Source: Hyphomicrobiaceae bacterium (lineage in GTDB: Bacteria; Pseudomonadota; Alphaproteobacteria; Rhizobiales; Hyphomicrobiaceae). Taken from it: a stretch of DNA of 32,643 nucleotides. Shown one piece after another: positions 17,468-24,932 of this stretch; position 1 is the first letter of the stretch, and every line of letters begins with the position of its first letter. The position numbers and the translations under genes were made by a program. The stretch covers positions 1-32,643 of the forward strand of contig JACKJI010000023.1 in assembly GCA_020638035.1 (NCBI GenBank). The letters are read 5' to 3'. The notes beneath the pieces are model-generated. The model saw only the letters and a program-made list of their open reading frames with translations, ran no database searches and was not told the origin of the DNA.

Positions 17468-17495
17468 AACAACCCGCCACGGGGGGCGGGTTGTT
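17468..17495 (-). terminator. Hairpin terminator after rpsI
   Basis: A perfect 11-base stem, AACAACCCGCC (17468-17478) with GGCGGGTTGTT (17485-17495), and a six-base loop lies 27 bases after the rpsI stop on the minus strand. The following minus-strand bases (CTGTTTC) are only mildly T-rich, so termination may be partial and allow some read-through into TerC-argC. Confidence 0.7.
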
Positions 17496-17521
17496 CGTGG
17501 CGATACGCGGTATCCCGCTTC

Positions 17522-17998
17522 TTAGCGCTTCGAGAACTGGAAGCTGCGGCGAGCCTTGGCGCGGCCGTACTTCTTGCGCTCGACGGTACGGCTGTCACGG
17601 GTGAGGAAGCCGCCGCGCTTCAGAACGGGGCGCAGCTCGGGCTCGTAGTAGGTGAGTGCCTTGGAGATGCCATGGCGGACGGCGCCGGCCTGGCCGGAGA
17701 GGCCCCCACCAGCGACCGTAACGTTGATGTCGTACTGGTCGGACCGATTGGCCGCCTTAATCGGCTGCATCAGCAGCATCTGCAGCACGGGACGGCCGAA
17801 ATAATCGGTGTAGTCCTTGTCGTTGACGGTGATCTTGCCGCGGCCGGGCTTCAGCCACACGCGGGCGACGGCATCCTTGCGCTTGCCGGTGGCATAGGCG
17901 CGGCCGTGCGCATCGAGCTTCTGGACGTGGACGGGGGCGGACTGGGCATCGCCCTTGAGGCCGCCGAGGTCCTCCAGTGTCTTGGTCTCGTTCGACAT
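17522..17998 (-). CDS. rpsI: 30S ribosomal protein uS9
   Basis: This small-subunit protein contacts the P-site tRNA through its C-terminal tail. The 158-residue product has the alphaproteobacterial N-terminal extension, then YATGKRKDAVARVWLKPG near residue 35, the GGGLSGQAGAVRHGISKAL block near 106, and the terminal LTRDSRTVERKKYGRAKAR...FQFSKR with the essential C-terminal Lys-Arg. It starts six bases after the rplM stop, the standard uL13-uS9 operon order, and is followed by a strong hairpin. Confidence 0.98.
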   Translation of the reverse strand: MSNETKTLEDLGGLKGDAQSAPVHVQKLDAHGRAYATGKRKDAVARVWLKPGRGKITVNDKDYTDYFGRPVLQMLLMQPIKAANRSDQYDINVTVAGGGLSGQAGAVRHGISKALTYYEPELRPVLKRGGFLTRDSRTVERKKYGRAKARRSFQFSKR

Positions 17999-18004
17999 GG
18001 TCCT

Positions 18005-18466
18005 TTAGGCCCTCGTGTTCTTGGAGTTCAACTTGGCGATGTCGAGCGGCGTCGGGTTCTGCGCGCCGTGCGGATGCTCAGGGCCCTTGTAGACCTTGAG
18101 GTTGCGCATCAGCTTGCGCTGCAAGGGGCCGCGCTTCAGCATACGCTCGACCGCCTTTTCGATGACGCGCTCTGGGAACTTGCCCTCGATGATCTGGCGT
18201 GGCGTCCGGCTCTTGATGCCGCCGGGATAGCCCGTGTGCCAGTGATAGACCTTGTCCTCGTACTTGTTGCCGGTGAAGACGACCTTCTCGGCATTGACGA
18301 CGATGATGTTGTCGCCACAGTCGACGTGCGGCGTGTAGATGGCGCGGTGCTTGCCCTTGAGGCGCGTGGCGATGAGGGCCGCGAGGCGTCCGACGACAAG
18401 TCCGTCGGCGTCGATCACGATCCACTTCTTCTCCACCTCGCCGGGTTTGGCGACGAAGGTCTTCAT
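18005..18466 (-). CDS. rplM: 50S ribosomal protein uL13
   Basis: From ATG 18466 the 153-residue product starts MKTFVAKPGEVEKKWIVIDA, the usual alphaproteobacterial N-terminus, and carries GRLAALIATRLKGKH near residue 30, the VYHWHTGYPGGIKS block near 78 and MLKRGPLQRKLMRNLKVY near 115. It is an early-assembling large-subunit protein and the first gene of the rplM-rpsI operon. The frame stays open upstream to 18535, but those residues are unlike the family. An upstream promoter and 5' hairpin suggest leader-based control. Confidence 0.98.
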   Translation of the reverse strand: MKTFVAKPGEVEKKWIVIDADGLVVGRLAALIATRLKGKHRAIYTPHVDCGDNIIVVNAEKVVFTGNKYEDKVYHWHTGYPGGIKSRTPRQIIEGKFPERVIEKAVERMLKRGPLQRKLMRNLKVYKGPEHPHGAQNPTPLDIAKLNSKNTRA

Positions 18467-18558
18467 GGGATGTCTCCTGGTGAAGGGCGCACGCCGTGGC
18501 CGGCCCTCGGGGCCCTTCGCCGCGCCGTCCTTCATGTGGGATGAATTGCGTCGGGTGA

Positions 18559-18579
18559 CCGCAGCGCGTGGCGCTGCGG
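18559..18579 (-). promoter_or_regulatory. Stable hairpin at the predicted 5' end of the rplM-rpsI mRNA
   Basis: CCGCAGCGC-GTG-GCGCTGCGG is a perfect nine-base, GC-rich stem with a three-base loop. It lies 93 bases before the rplM ATG, and just downstream of the start predicted from the promoter at 18590-18618. It is not followed by a T tract on the minus strand, so it is unlikely to be a terminator. It may stabilise the message or act in ribosomal-protein feedback. Confidence 0.55.
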
Positions 18580-18589
18580 ACTGGCGGGA

Positions 18590-18618
18590 GAACTAGGGAT
18601 GTTGCCGGCGACTGTCAA
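18590..18618 (-). promoter_or_regulatory. Predicted sigma-70 promoter of rplM-rpsI
   Basis: On the minus strand a perfect -35 hexamer TTGACA (18618-18613) is followed after 17 bases by TAGTTC (18595-18590) as a weak -10. A strong -35 with a poor -10 is common for housekeeping alphaproteobacterial promoters. Transcription would start near 18583, giving a leader of about 117 bases. Confidence 0.55.
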
Positions 18619-18703
18619 TTGATATCTGAGGCAGGCGCAATTTATTTCGGAATTTCAGGATGTAAGCGACTGAGGTAGCTGCATACCGCAATGGGGTAGC
18701 ATA

Positions 18704-19180
18704 TTACCCGCCGATCCTAGGTAGAGCATAGGTTGCTGTGGTGTGGGCGAGAAGCGTGTCGCCGGTTGCATCCGTAATTGCCACCTCTCCGACGGCAAGT
18801 CGTCGCCCGACCTTGAGCAACCGGGCTTCTGCCACGAGTTCTCCCGGTTCGGGCCGCTTCAGGAAATTGACGTTGAGCGAGGTGGTCACCGCCTGGAGCG
18901 CGCCTTCACCCAGCGTTGCCAAAATTGCAACGTATACAGCAACGTCGGCCAGCATGACCATTGCGGGGCCGGAGACCGTTCCGCCCGGACGCAGGTGCTC
19001 CACGCTCTCGGGCAGGCGCAGGCGCGCCTCGCCTTCGCCGACGCGGTCGATAAAGATCAGCTTGCCGCTGTTTCCGAGTTGGGGAAAATGCTGTCTCATG
19101 AGAGCGCTCACCTCATCCAGCGTGAGGCGGCGCGGGGGCGGTATCGAATCGGGCGGGGGAGGCCTGTCGCAAGAGTCCAT
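18704..19180 (-). CDS. PaaI-like hotdog-fold thioesterase
   Basis: This 158-residue protein has the single hotdog domain of the PaaI/4HBT thioesterases, which hydrolyse acyl- or aryl-CoA thioesters. The central helix block LRPGGTVSGPAMVMLADVAVY (about residues 63-83) provides the usual glycine turn and catalytic Asp, followed by strands AVTTSLNVNFLKRP and ELVAEARLLKVGRRLAVGEV typical of the family. The N-terminus is proline-rich. The gene is upstream of rplM in the same direction and divergent from a small exported protein; a 12-base palindrome lies in the shared gap. Substrate unknown. Confidence 0.85.
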   Translation of the reverse strand: MDSCDRPPPPDSIPPPRRLTLDEVSALMRQHFPQLGNSGKLIFIDRVGEGEARLRLPESVEHLRPGGTVSGPAMVMLADVAVYVAILATLGEGALQAVTTSLNVNFLKRPEPGELVAEARLLKVGRRLAVGEVAITDATGDTLLAHTTATYALPRIGG

Positions 19181-19218
19181 CTTTGGTCCTTATTGCAGTC
19201 TCACTTATCGCATCAGTT

Positions 19219-19230
19219 CGGTTCGAACCG
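19219..19230. promoter_or_regulatory. Perfect 12-base palindrome in a divergent gap
   Basis: CGGTTCGAACCG is a perfect palindrome midway between the divergent thioesterase gene (start 19180) and the exported-protein gene (start 19276). Its position suggests an operator acting on both. No family of regulator is recognised. The core resembles a tRNA T-loop, but the flanks do not form a tRNA arm. Confidence 0.35.
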
Positions 19231-19275
19231 TGCAACTCACTGTCGGCAACAGCAAAACCTAGGAAGGAACGCGCA

Positions 19276-19812
19276 ATGCGTTTGATTGGTCGGCACGTCG
19301 TTACATCAGTTATGGCATTTGCGCTTGCGGTCGTCGTGTTGGCTGCTGGTCCGGTTTCGGTGCGCGCCCAGGACGCCCCTCCAGCGAGCCAGATCAAGCT
19401 GACCGAGGCGCACGTGAAGGGCTTCATCTCGGCGCAGAAGGATCTGGCAGACATTTCCGCCAAGCTCGAGCAGGCTGGCGACAAGCCCGACGACGTATTG
19501 CAGAATGAGCTGGAGGCCGTAGCCAAGAAGCATGGCTTTGCAAACTTCCAGGAGCTCGATGATGTTGCTGCGTCGGTTTCGACAGTGATGGCGGGCCTTG
19601 ATCCGGAGTCGGGTGAATTCACCGATCCGCAGGAGGCGATGAAGAAGGAACTCGCCGACATCCAGGCGGATACCGCCATTCCCGCCGAGGAGAAGAAACT
19701 TCTGGTCGATGAATTGACCGAAGCGATCAAGACGACACCGCCTGTCGTGCATAAGGACAACATCGAACTCGTCAAGAAGTACCGCTCCGAGATCGAGGCG
19801 GCCATGCAGTAG
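19276..19812 (+). CDS. Exported helical protein of unknown function
   Basis: I do not recognise a domain. From ATG 19276, preceded by a strong AGGAAGGA site, the 178-residue product has a clear signal peptide: positive start MRLIGRH, hydrophobic core VMAFALAVVVLAA and a cleavage site after VRA (about residue 31). The mature part is acidic and predicted mostly helical, with a GFANFQELDDVAA stretch near residue 93 and many Lys/Glu pairs, so a periplasmic helix bundle is likely. No cysteines or transmembrane segments are seen in the mature part. It is divergent from the thioesterase and 175 bases before the crotonase. Confidence 0.8.
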   Translation: MRLIGRHVVTSVMAFALAVVVLAAGPVSVRAQDAPPASQIKLTEAHVKGFISAQKDLADISAKLEQAGDKPDDVLQNELEAVAKKHGFANFQELDDVAASVSTVMAGLDPESGEFTDPQEAMKKELADIQADTAIPAEEKKLLVDELTEAIKTTPPVVHKDNIELVKKYRSEIEAAMQ

Positions 19813-19987
19813 CGTCGGCGGAGCGGGGGCGCATTCGGGCGGTGTGCAATACGGCCGTCCCGGAGTGAGCGCCCCTACGCCCCCGACAAGGCAGGCTGCC
19901 GTGGCAGGGAGTGCTCGCGTGCGTTACCGCCCGCCTTGGGATGCGACGAGGCCGAGCATAGTGCAGGTATGCTGCGAGGAGAGCGTG

Positions 19988-20809
19988 ATGCAGAAGGCGA
20001 TGGACCACGAGCCGCAAGGGCCGGCTGCGGTGGTAACTCGTCCCGAGCCGGGGATTGCAGTGCTGACGCTCGATCGGCCGGCGAGCAGGAATGCGCTGTC
20101 ACTTGGCATGATGGCGGCGCTTCAGGTCGCCATCGAGATGTTGGGTGAGGATGCGGACGTCTCTGCCATCGTTGTCGCGGCGAATGGTCCGGCTTTTTCC
20201 GCCGGGCATGATCTCAAAGAGCTGACCGCCCACCGCGATGATCCCGACGGTGGGCGCGCGTTCTTCCAGCAGACGATGGATCGCTGCGCACAACTGATGC
20301 AGTCGATCATCCGCTGCCCCAAACCGGTGATTGCCGCCGTTGAGGCGACGGCCACTGCGGCCGGCTGCCAGCTTGTCGCTTCATGTGATCTTGCGGTCGC
20401 GGCGGATACGGCCCGTTTCTGTACGCCAGGCGTCAACATCGGCCTGTTCTGTTCGACGCCGATGGTGGCTCTGTCGCGCAACGTGCCGCGCAAGCGCGCC
20501 ATGGAGATGCTGCTGCTGGGCGAGATGATCGGCGCTGGCGAAGCGGCCCAGTACGGACTTGTGAACAAGGCGGTGGCGCCCGAGGACGTGATGGGTGCCG
20601 CGCTCGATTATGCACGGCGCATCGCGGCCAAGTCGCCCGCCACCGTCGCCATCGGCAAGGAAGCCTTCTATCACCAGATCGATCAGCCGCTGTCGGAGGC
20701 GTACGATTACGCTGTCGGCATCATGGTGCAGAACATGCTCTATCGCGATGCGGAGGAAGGCATTGGCGCCTTTCTCGAGAAGCGCAAACCCGGTTGGAAG
20801 GGCTGCTGA
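19988..20809 (+). CDS. Crotonase-fold protein, ECHDC3-like
   Basis: From ATG 19988 (GAGGAGAG upstream) the 273-residue product has the crotonase fold: VLTLDRPASRNALS near residue 25, the oxyanion-hole block FSAGHDLKEL at 70-79, and the second oxyanion block ATAAGCQLVASCD at about 122-133. The AAGCQL and CTPGVNIGLFCSTP sequences match the ECHDC3 subgroup. In true enoyl-CoA hydratases two catalytic glutamates lie at these positions; here they are Gln128 and Gly148. Acyl-CoA binding is therefore likely but hydratase chemistry is doubtful. A hotdog thioesterase is close by. The frame is open 48 codons upstream, but the ribosome site fixes this start. Confidence 0.9.
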   Translation: MQKAMDHEPQGPAAVVTRPEPGIAVLTLDRPASRNALSLGMMAALQVAIEMLGEDADVSAIVVAANGPAFSAGHDLKELTAHRDDPDGGRAFFQQTMDRCAQLMQSIIRCPKPVIAAVEATATAAGCQLVASCDLAVAADTARFCTPGVNIGLFCSTPMVALSRNVPRKRAMEMLLLGEMIGAGEAAQYGLVNKAVAPEDVMGAALDYARRIAAKSPATVAIGKEAFYHQIDQPLSEAYDYAVGIMVQNMLYRDAEEGIGAFLEKRKPGWKGC

Positions 20810-20908
20810 GACGACCGGATGTCTCAGGGTTTATCGGACGGCTCAAGACACCACCGCCGCGTTGGGATTGCAGTGATTTCGACAGGCAGACTCGTTATCA
20901 GGGGGCCA

Positions 20909-22096
20909 ATGTTCGAGGCAGCTCATTCCCGTAAGCAGCACAGGCGCCACTTCGCAGTCGTTGTGCGTGGGGCGGTGCTTTGGCTCGTGATTAGTGTCGT
21001 TGTAGCCGTGCAGGTGACCGGTGGCGCTTTTGCCCAGCAGTTCTTCGATACGCCGCGTGACTTCGTCATTGATAAGTCGTGCGATGCACATCGCTCATTC
21101 AAGCGACAGACAGACCCTGTTCCGGTGGCACCGGGCGAGACCTATGTCGCAAGTGGCGAGAACCGGCTCGGTGACCCGACGCACGTCTTCATTCGCATGG
21201 GAGCGGACAATCGCTGGGTTGCATTGTCGTGCGGTCACTATGCAGAGGGCGCGGGCCAAGGTGCTACGACATCGCCTGGCCGCCCCGCGGCAGGAGGAGC
21301 AGCTCCGGCGCCTGCTGAATGCCTGCCATTCTTCGACACGCAGGATAATCCGGTGAAGGTCGGCTTTGGCGGCACCGTCGACATGACGCCTCCACCGCCG
21401 ACGCTCGATGCTTTCGACGAGGCGATCAACGCGGCCTGCGGAGAACCGGGTAAATCGGTAAGCGAGGCGGAGCTTAAGGCGCTGTTGCTGTCCCACGCGG
21501 GGGTGCTTGAGCGCATCCGCAATTTCACCCATGGCCGGGTCTTTCCCGACAGGCCCCCGGCAAGCGATCAGAGTGGATATCTGGACCAGCTCGCCGAGGC
21601 GTGGCTCGCCGTCAAGGCTTTCGACCACATCATGTGCGGCGAGCCGGGCACGGGCCGCAATACGATTGGTGGGCTGCATTTCGCCGGACGCTATCTCCAG
21701 CTTCAGCAGTCCGGTCTGGCGTGTCGCATGCCCAATTTCCGCCAGAACGAGGCGGTGCCGGGTGTCCTTTATACGTTCGGTGTGACGATGCGCACGGCAT
21801 CCGGGGGCACCGCGCGCCACGCGCGAAAGGGCTATGGGCTGACGCTTTCAGGTGAAGACCTCATCAAGCTCGTCACACGTGCTTTCTCAGAGAATGCGAC
21901 GACGAACGCGGACAGCACCGGATGTCTGCTTCCCGTTCGCGATGATGGCAAAGACTTCACCGCCGTGTTCGTGCGCCGCCGCGCCGGCATCCGCACTTTC
22001 TATCCCGATGGTACGCCTTCGACGAAAGATCCCGCATGCGCGCATACGATCGATTTGCAGGAGGAGACGAGGGTCGATGACCACTCGGCGCGATGA
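20909..22096 (+). CDS. Exported protein with an EndoU-like C-terminal domain
   Basis: From ATG 20909 (AGGGGG upstream) the 395-residue product has an N-terminal signal region, positively charged MFEAAHSRKQHRRH, then a hydrophobic stretch at about 16-40 with cleavage after AFA. A middle part holds six or so cysteines and a Pro/Ala linker. Residues 230-360 resemble the EndoU nuclease fold: FDHIMCGE with His240, then GGLHFAGRY with His257, and a possible catalytic Lys307 in RHARKGYG, followed by the LTLSGEDLIKLV segment. The two-histidine spacing fits bacterial EndoU proteins, which cut RNA; this has been assigned by eye only. It could be a secreted nuclease or an inactive relative. Its end overlaps the next gene by 20 bases. 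Confidence 0.6.
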   Translation: MFEAAHSRKQHRRHFAVVVRGAVLWLVISVVVAVQVTGGAFAQQFFDTPRDFVIDKSCDAHRSFKRQTDPVPVAPGETYVASGENRLGDPTHVFIRMGADNRWVALSCGHYAEGAGQGATTSPGRPAAGGAAPAPAECLPFFDTQDNPVKVGFGGTVDMTPPPPTLDAFDEAINAACGEPGKSVSEAELKALLLSHAGVLERIRNFTHGRVFPDRPPASDQSGYLDQLAEAWLAVKAFDHIMCGEPGTGRNTIGGLHFAGRYLQLQQSGLACRMPNFRQNEAVPGVLYTFGVTMRTASGGTARHARKGYGLTLSGEDLIKLVTRAFSENATTNADSTGCLLPVRDDGKDFTAVFVRRRAGIRTFYPDGTPSTKDPACAHTIDLQEETRVDDHSAR

Positions 22097-22547
22097 GGGC
22101 ATGCCACAACGGTTGAGCATGGTGACACTTGGCGTGGAGGATCTGCCAAGGAGCCGCGCCTTCTATGAGCGGCTCGGCTTTGTCGCTTCCTCATTCGAAA
22201 GCGATGCGGTGGCCTTCTTCGACATGGGCGGTACGGTGCTTGCCCTGTTCGGGCGCGCGCCGCTCGCTGAAGACGCCAACATGCCGCAGGAAGGCCAGGG
22301 TTTTCGCGCGGTATCGTGCGCCATCAACGTGGAGAGCGAAACAGCGGTTGATCGCGCACTCGCTCTTGCCAGGGAATGCGGAGCGCGGATCACCCAGCCT
22401 GCGCGCCAGGTCTTCTGGGGTGGTTACTCCGGTTATTTTGCCGACCCGGATGGACATTTGTGGGAGGTGGCCTTCAATCCCATCTTTCCGCTGGATGAAA
22501 ATGGCCGCGTCCGTATCCCCGGACCGGGGCCGGATGCACATTCCTGA
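22077..22547 (+). CDS. VOC-fold (glyoxalase/bleomycin-resistance-like) protein
   Basis: The 156-residue product has the two beta-alpha-beta-beta-beta modules of the vicinal oxygen chelate fold: VTLGVEDLPRSRAFYERLGF near residue 16 opens the first, and the closing YSGYFADPDGHLWEVAFNP block near 118 carries the metal-binding Glu. These proteins include glyoxalases, dioxygenases and antibiotic-binding proteins; the substrate here is unknown. The ATG at 22077 is preceded by GAGGAG and overlaps the end of the EndoU-like gene by 20 bases, so the two are co-translated. A longer frame upstream is only the shadow of that gene. Confidence 0.9.
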   Translation: MTTRRDEGMPQRLSMVTLGVEDLPRSRAFYERLGFVASSFESDAVAFFDMGGTVLALFGRAPLAEDANMPQEGQGFRAVSCAINVESETAVDRALALARECGARITQPARQVFWGGYSGYFADPDGHLWEVAFNPIFPLDENGRVRIPGPGPDAHS

Positions 22548-22573
22548 AGCCTGCAAGACTGGAGCCTGCTCCG

Positions 22574-23101
22574 ATGAATCACGATAGCTATCCCGACAGC
22601 TACATCGCCGGCATCCTGCAGTCAGTCCGCGTGTTCGCGCTGGTGGGCGCCAGTGCCAATCCAGCCCGGCCAAGCTTCTTCGTCACCCGCTATCTGCTGT
22701 CGAAGAGCTATCAGGTCCATCCCGTCAATCCCGGCTTGGCTGGACAGCAGATTCTCGGACAGCAGGTGTATGCTTCGCTGGCAGAAGTTCCTGCTCCTGT
22801 CGATGTGGTCGACATCTTCAGGAATGCCGAGGCGGCGCTCCAGATCACCCGCACCGCGATCGAGCTGAAGGAGAAGCTGCAGATCAAGGTCATCTGGATG
22901 CAGCTCGGCGTGCGCAACGACACGGCCGCAGCAGAGGCGGAAGCAGCCGGTCTTCAAGTCGTGATGAACCGTTGCCCGAAGATCGAGTATGGCCGGCTGT
23001 CGGGAGAGATCGGCTGGGCGGGCGTCAACTCTGGCACCCTATCGAGCCGCAAGCCGGTGCTCGGGGAAACAGGCGTTCAAAACCACGTGCTACGGCGCTG
23101 A
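22574..23101 (+). CDS. CoA-binding domain protein (YccU-like)
   Basis: This 175-residue cytoplasmic protein has a Rossmann-type CoA-binding domain: the nucleotide loop FALVGASANPARPSFFVTRYL near residue 21, VHPVNPGLAGQQILG near 48, and VDVVDIFRNAEAA near 76, ending with MNRCPKIEYGRL near 135, all typical of the small stand-alone CoA_binding_2 family. These proteins bind CoA but have no proven activity. The last 30 residues are an unconserved tail. It starts 26 bases after the VOC gene and ends in a gap convergent with the GT87-like gene. Confidence 0.9.
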   Translation: MNHDSYPDSYIAGILQSVRVFALVGASANPARPSFFVTRYLLSKSYQVHPVNPGLAGQQILGQQVYASLAEVPAPVDVVDIFRNAEAALQITRTAIELKEKLQIKVIWMQLGVRNDTAAAEAEAAGLQVVMNRCPKIEYGRLSGEIGWAGVNSGTLSSRKPVLGETGVQNHVLRR

Positions 23102-23184
23102 AGCCGGCATCGAACTTCGCCGCCAAATTGCCAAACCGGGCCGATCTCGTGCGCCCTGCGGCGTACCGTCGATTGCCGGATAGC

Positions 23185-24534
23185 TCAGGTACCTTCGACG
23201 CCGCCGTTGTTGGAGCGCCAGCATCGCCATAACACCGACGCCAATCCGATGGCGAGCGGCAACCAGAAGACCGCAAGATAGAGTTCTGTCCACGTGACCC
23301 CACCCGGGGGACGCGGCAGATAGAGCAGGGGCGCAAGCAACGTCATCGCCAGTGCCCACTGTCGCGGCGTGACCGCGAGAAGCGGGACGAGGAAAACAAA
23401 GTACCAGGGATAGTGCGGCGAGGTCAGGAACACGAAGGCGCCGCCAAGCACCAGGAGGCGGTCGAAGCGAATCTCGTCCGCTCGGCGCGCGAAGAGAGCA
23501 TTGAGGGCGAGGCCTGTCAGCACGACAAGTGCCAGGGCGATGTAGGCGCGGGCCGGCGGGTCGGCCAGATTGAAGTCCCGCAGGAGCCAGATGGGGTGAA
23601 AGCCCCAACCGGCGCCGTACCCTTCGTTGTCGAGGTGACTGCCGAGGAAGCCAAGCACACCCCGTCCGGCCTCTTTGACGAAGGGAGCGTAAAGGACAGC
23701 AACCGTGATGACGAAGGCCAGTGGCGCGCGCCAGTCGAACCGCCGCCAGAGCGCTGGTAACAGCACCACCGGGTAGTACTTCACGAGCGCACCCAGGGCG
23801 AACGCCATGCCCATGAAACCCTGGCGTCCGCGGACTGCTGCGACGAGGCCCAGCACGATGACCAGTGTTGCGGCGACATCGATGTGACTCTGCGCGACGA
23901 ACTCCCAGATCGGCAGAGGGTGCCACGCGTAGATCAGTACCCGCTCCCGTGCCAGGCCAAGCGCGGAAAGCAAGGCCACAACGGCAAGGATGGTGGCGAT
24001 ATCGAGCGCCAGCATGACGGTGCGGATGCCATTGAGGCCGTTACCCGGAAGTGCGACGTCGACCCAATGCGCCGCGTGAAATATCAGTTCCGCGACCGGC
24101 GGATAAATCGTTACCGCGCGCTCTTTCTGGTTGATGTTGGGATAGATCGTCTCGTCTCGCAGGTGGGCGAGCTGGGGGTCGGCGGGGACGTGGAGGTAAG
24201 GGCTGAAGCCGGCAGCCTGAACGCGACCGTCCCAGACATAGCGGAAGGCATCCGTCGAGAGGTTGGGGTCAGGCAGCAGGGCGATACCCCGCATGACCAG
24301 GGCGGCGAGCAGGATGATGGTCAGATCCCGACGCTGTGGTTGCCGGCGCAGAACGAGGATGGTTGCGCAAAGATAGACCACGGCGGCCGCTATCACGCTG
24401 ACGACGAATCCCGTCACGTCCCACGCATGAATCCGGGCGGCGGAAATGGCAGCAATGCCGATGCTGGCTGCTGCCGCAGCTGGTAGCCACCAGCCCCCGG
24501 CGATCGACAGAGCATTTCGATTTATGGAAAGCAT
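23185..24534 (-). CDS. GT87-like integral membrane mannosyltransferase
   Basis: This 449-residue protein has roughly ten to twelve membrane helices and the layout of polyprenyl-phosphate-dependent GT-C glycosyltransferases. An acidic loop after the second or third helix, with PNLSTDAFRYVWDGRVQAAG near residue 89, carries the Asp expected for catalysis, and YPPVAELIF near 144, ALGALVKYYPVVLLPALW near 245 and LTSPHYPWYFVFLVPL near 370 are typical of GT87/DUF2029 proteins. It would use a lipid-linked sugar on the periplasmic face. The acceptor is unknown. It is divergent from ribA across a 445-base gap and unlinked to the main exopolysaccharide locus. Confidence 0.82.
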   Translation of the reverse strand: MLSINRNALSIAGGWWLPAAAAASIGIAAISAARIHAWDVTGFVVSVIAAAVVYLCATILVLRRQPQRRDLTIILLAALVMRGIALLPDPNLSTDAFRYVWDGRVQAAGFSPYLHVPADPQLAHLRDETIYPNINQKERAVTIYPPVAELIFHAAHWVDVALPGNGLNGIRTVMLALDIATILAVVALLSALGLARERVLIYAWHPLPIWEFVAQSHIDVAATLVIVLGLVAAVRGRQGFMGMAFALGALVKYYPVVLLPALWRRFDWRAPLAFVITVAVLYAPFVKEAGRGVLGFLGSHLDNEGYGAGWGFHPIWLLRDFNLADPPARAYIALALVVLTGLALNALFARRADEIRFDRLLVLGGAFVFLTSPHYPWYFVFLVPLLAVTPRQWALAMTLLAPLLYLPRPPGGVTWTELYLAVFWLPLAIGLASVLWRCWRSNNGGVEGT

Positions 24535-24770
24535 GGTCTCCGTCTGCTCTGCGGATTTGGCGGGCGCAAGGTGCGCCGAGAACTGAGGGTTGGTCGCAAG
24601 CTCGCCGCCTCACCGAGTGCTATGGCGTGGGGCACGAGAAACTATGTCGCAGGCCGAAACGAACTCGGCACTTGCGCGTTTCCCCGCCTAGACGCATCCG
24701 TGTGCGCCGGCTGCGGTCGCTGCGGGCGGGAAAGGTCTCGGCTGCCACGGAACGGCCCTTGAATTGCCAG

Positions 24771-24785
24771 ATTGGTCGGACCAAT
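24771..24785. promoter_or_regulatory. GntR/FadR-type operator palindrome
   Basis: ATTGGTC-G-GACCAAT is a perfect 15-base palindrome. It matches the AATTGGTnnnACCAATT type of site bound by PdhR/LldR-like members of the GntR family, except for one end base. It lies about 195 bases before the ribA start and 237 bases before the GT87-like start, so either gene could be the target. No GntR gene is present in the window. Confidence 0.5.
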
Positions 24786-24897
24786 TGTGCGGTCGCCGGC
24801 CTGTGGGGGTCGAGTATCGAATGGCTGGGCTGGCTGGGTATGGCTCGCACACGTGGGTCCGAATTCACGACTGGCTTTTATCTCATGTCACATGGGT

Positions 24898-24932
24898 AGG
24901 GCACTTCACCAAAGTGTGCCCTTTACGTGAAG
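24898..24932 (+). promoter_or_regulatory. Alternative hairpins in the ribA leader
   Basis: AGGGCAC (24898-24904) pairs with GTGCCCT (24916-24922). CTTCAC (about 24904-24909) can instead pair with GTGAAG (24927-24932). The two helices exclude each other, a shape seen in switching leaders. The stretch ends 47 bases before the ribA ATG. There is no T tract after either hairpin. Confidence 0.3.

Noticed and set aside
16796..18544. A 582-codon open frame on the plus strand across TerC, rpsI and rplM
   Set aside because: It is antisense to three certain genes, has no recognisable domain, and long antisense frames are normal in GC-rich DNA.
19210..19240. GGTTCGAACC as a tRNA T-arm or attachment-site remnant
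   Set aside because: The flanking bases do not pair as a T stem and no acceptor or anticodon arms are present nearby.
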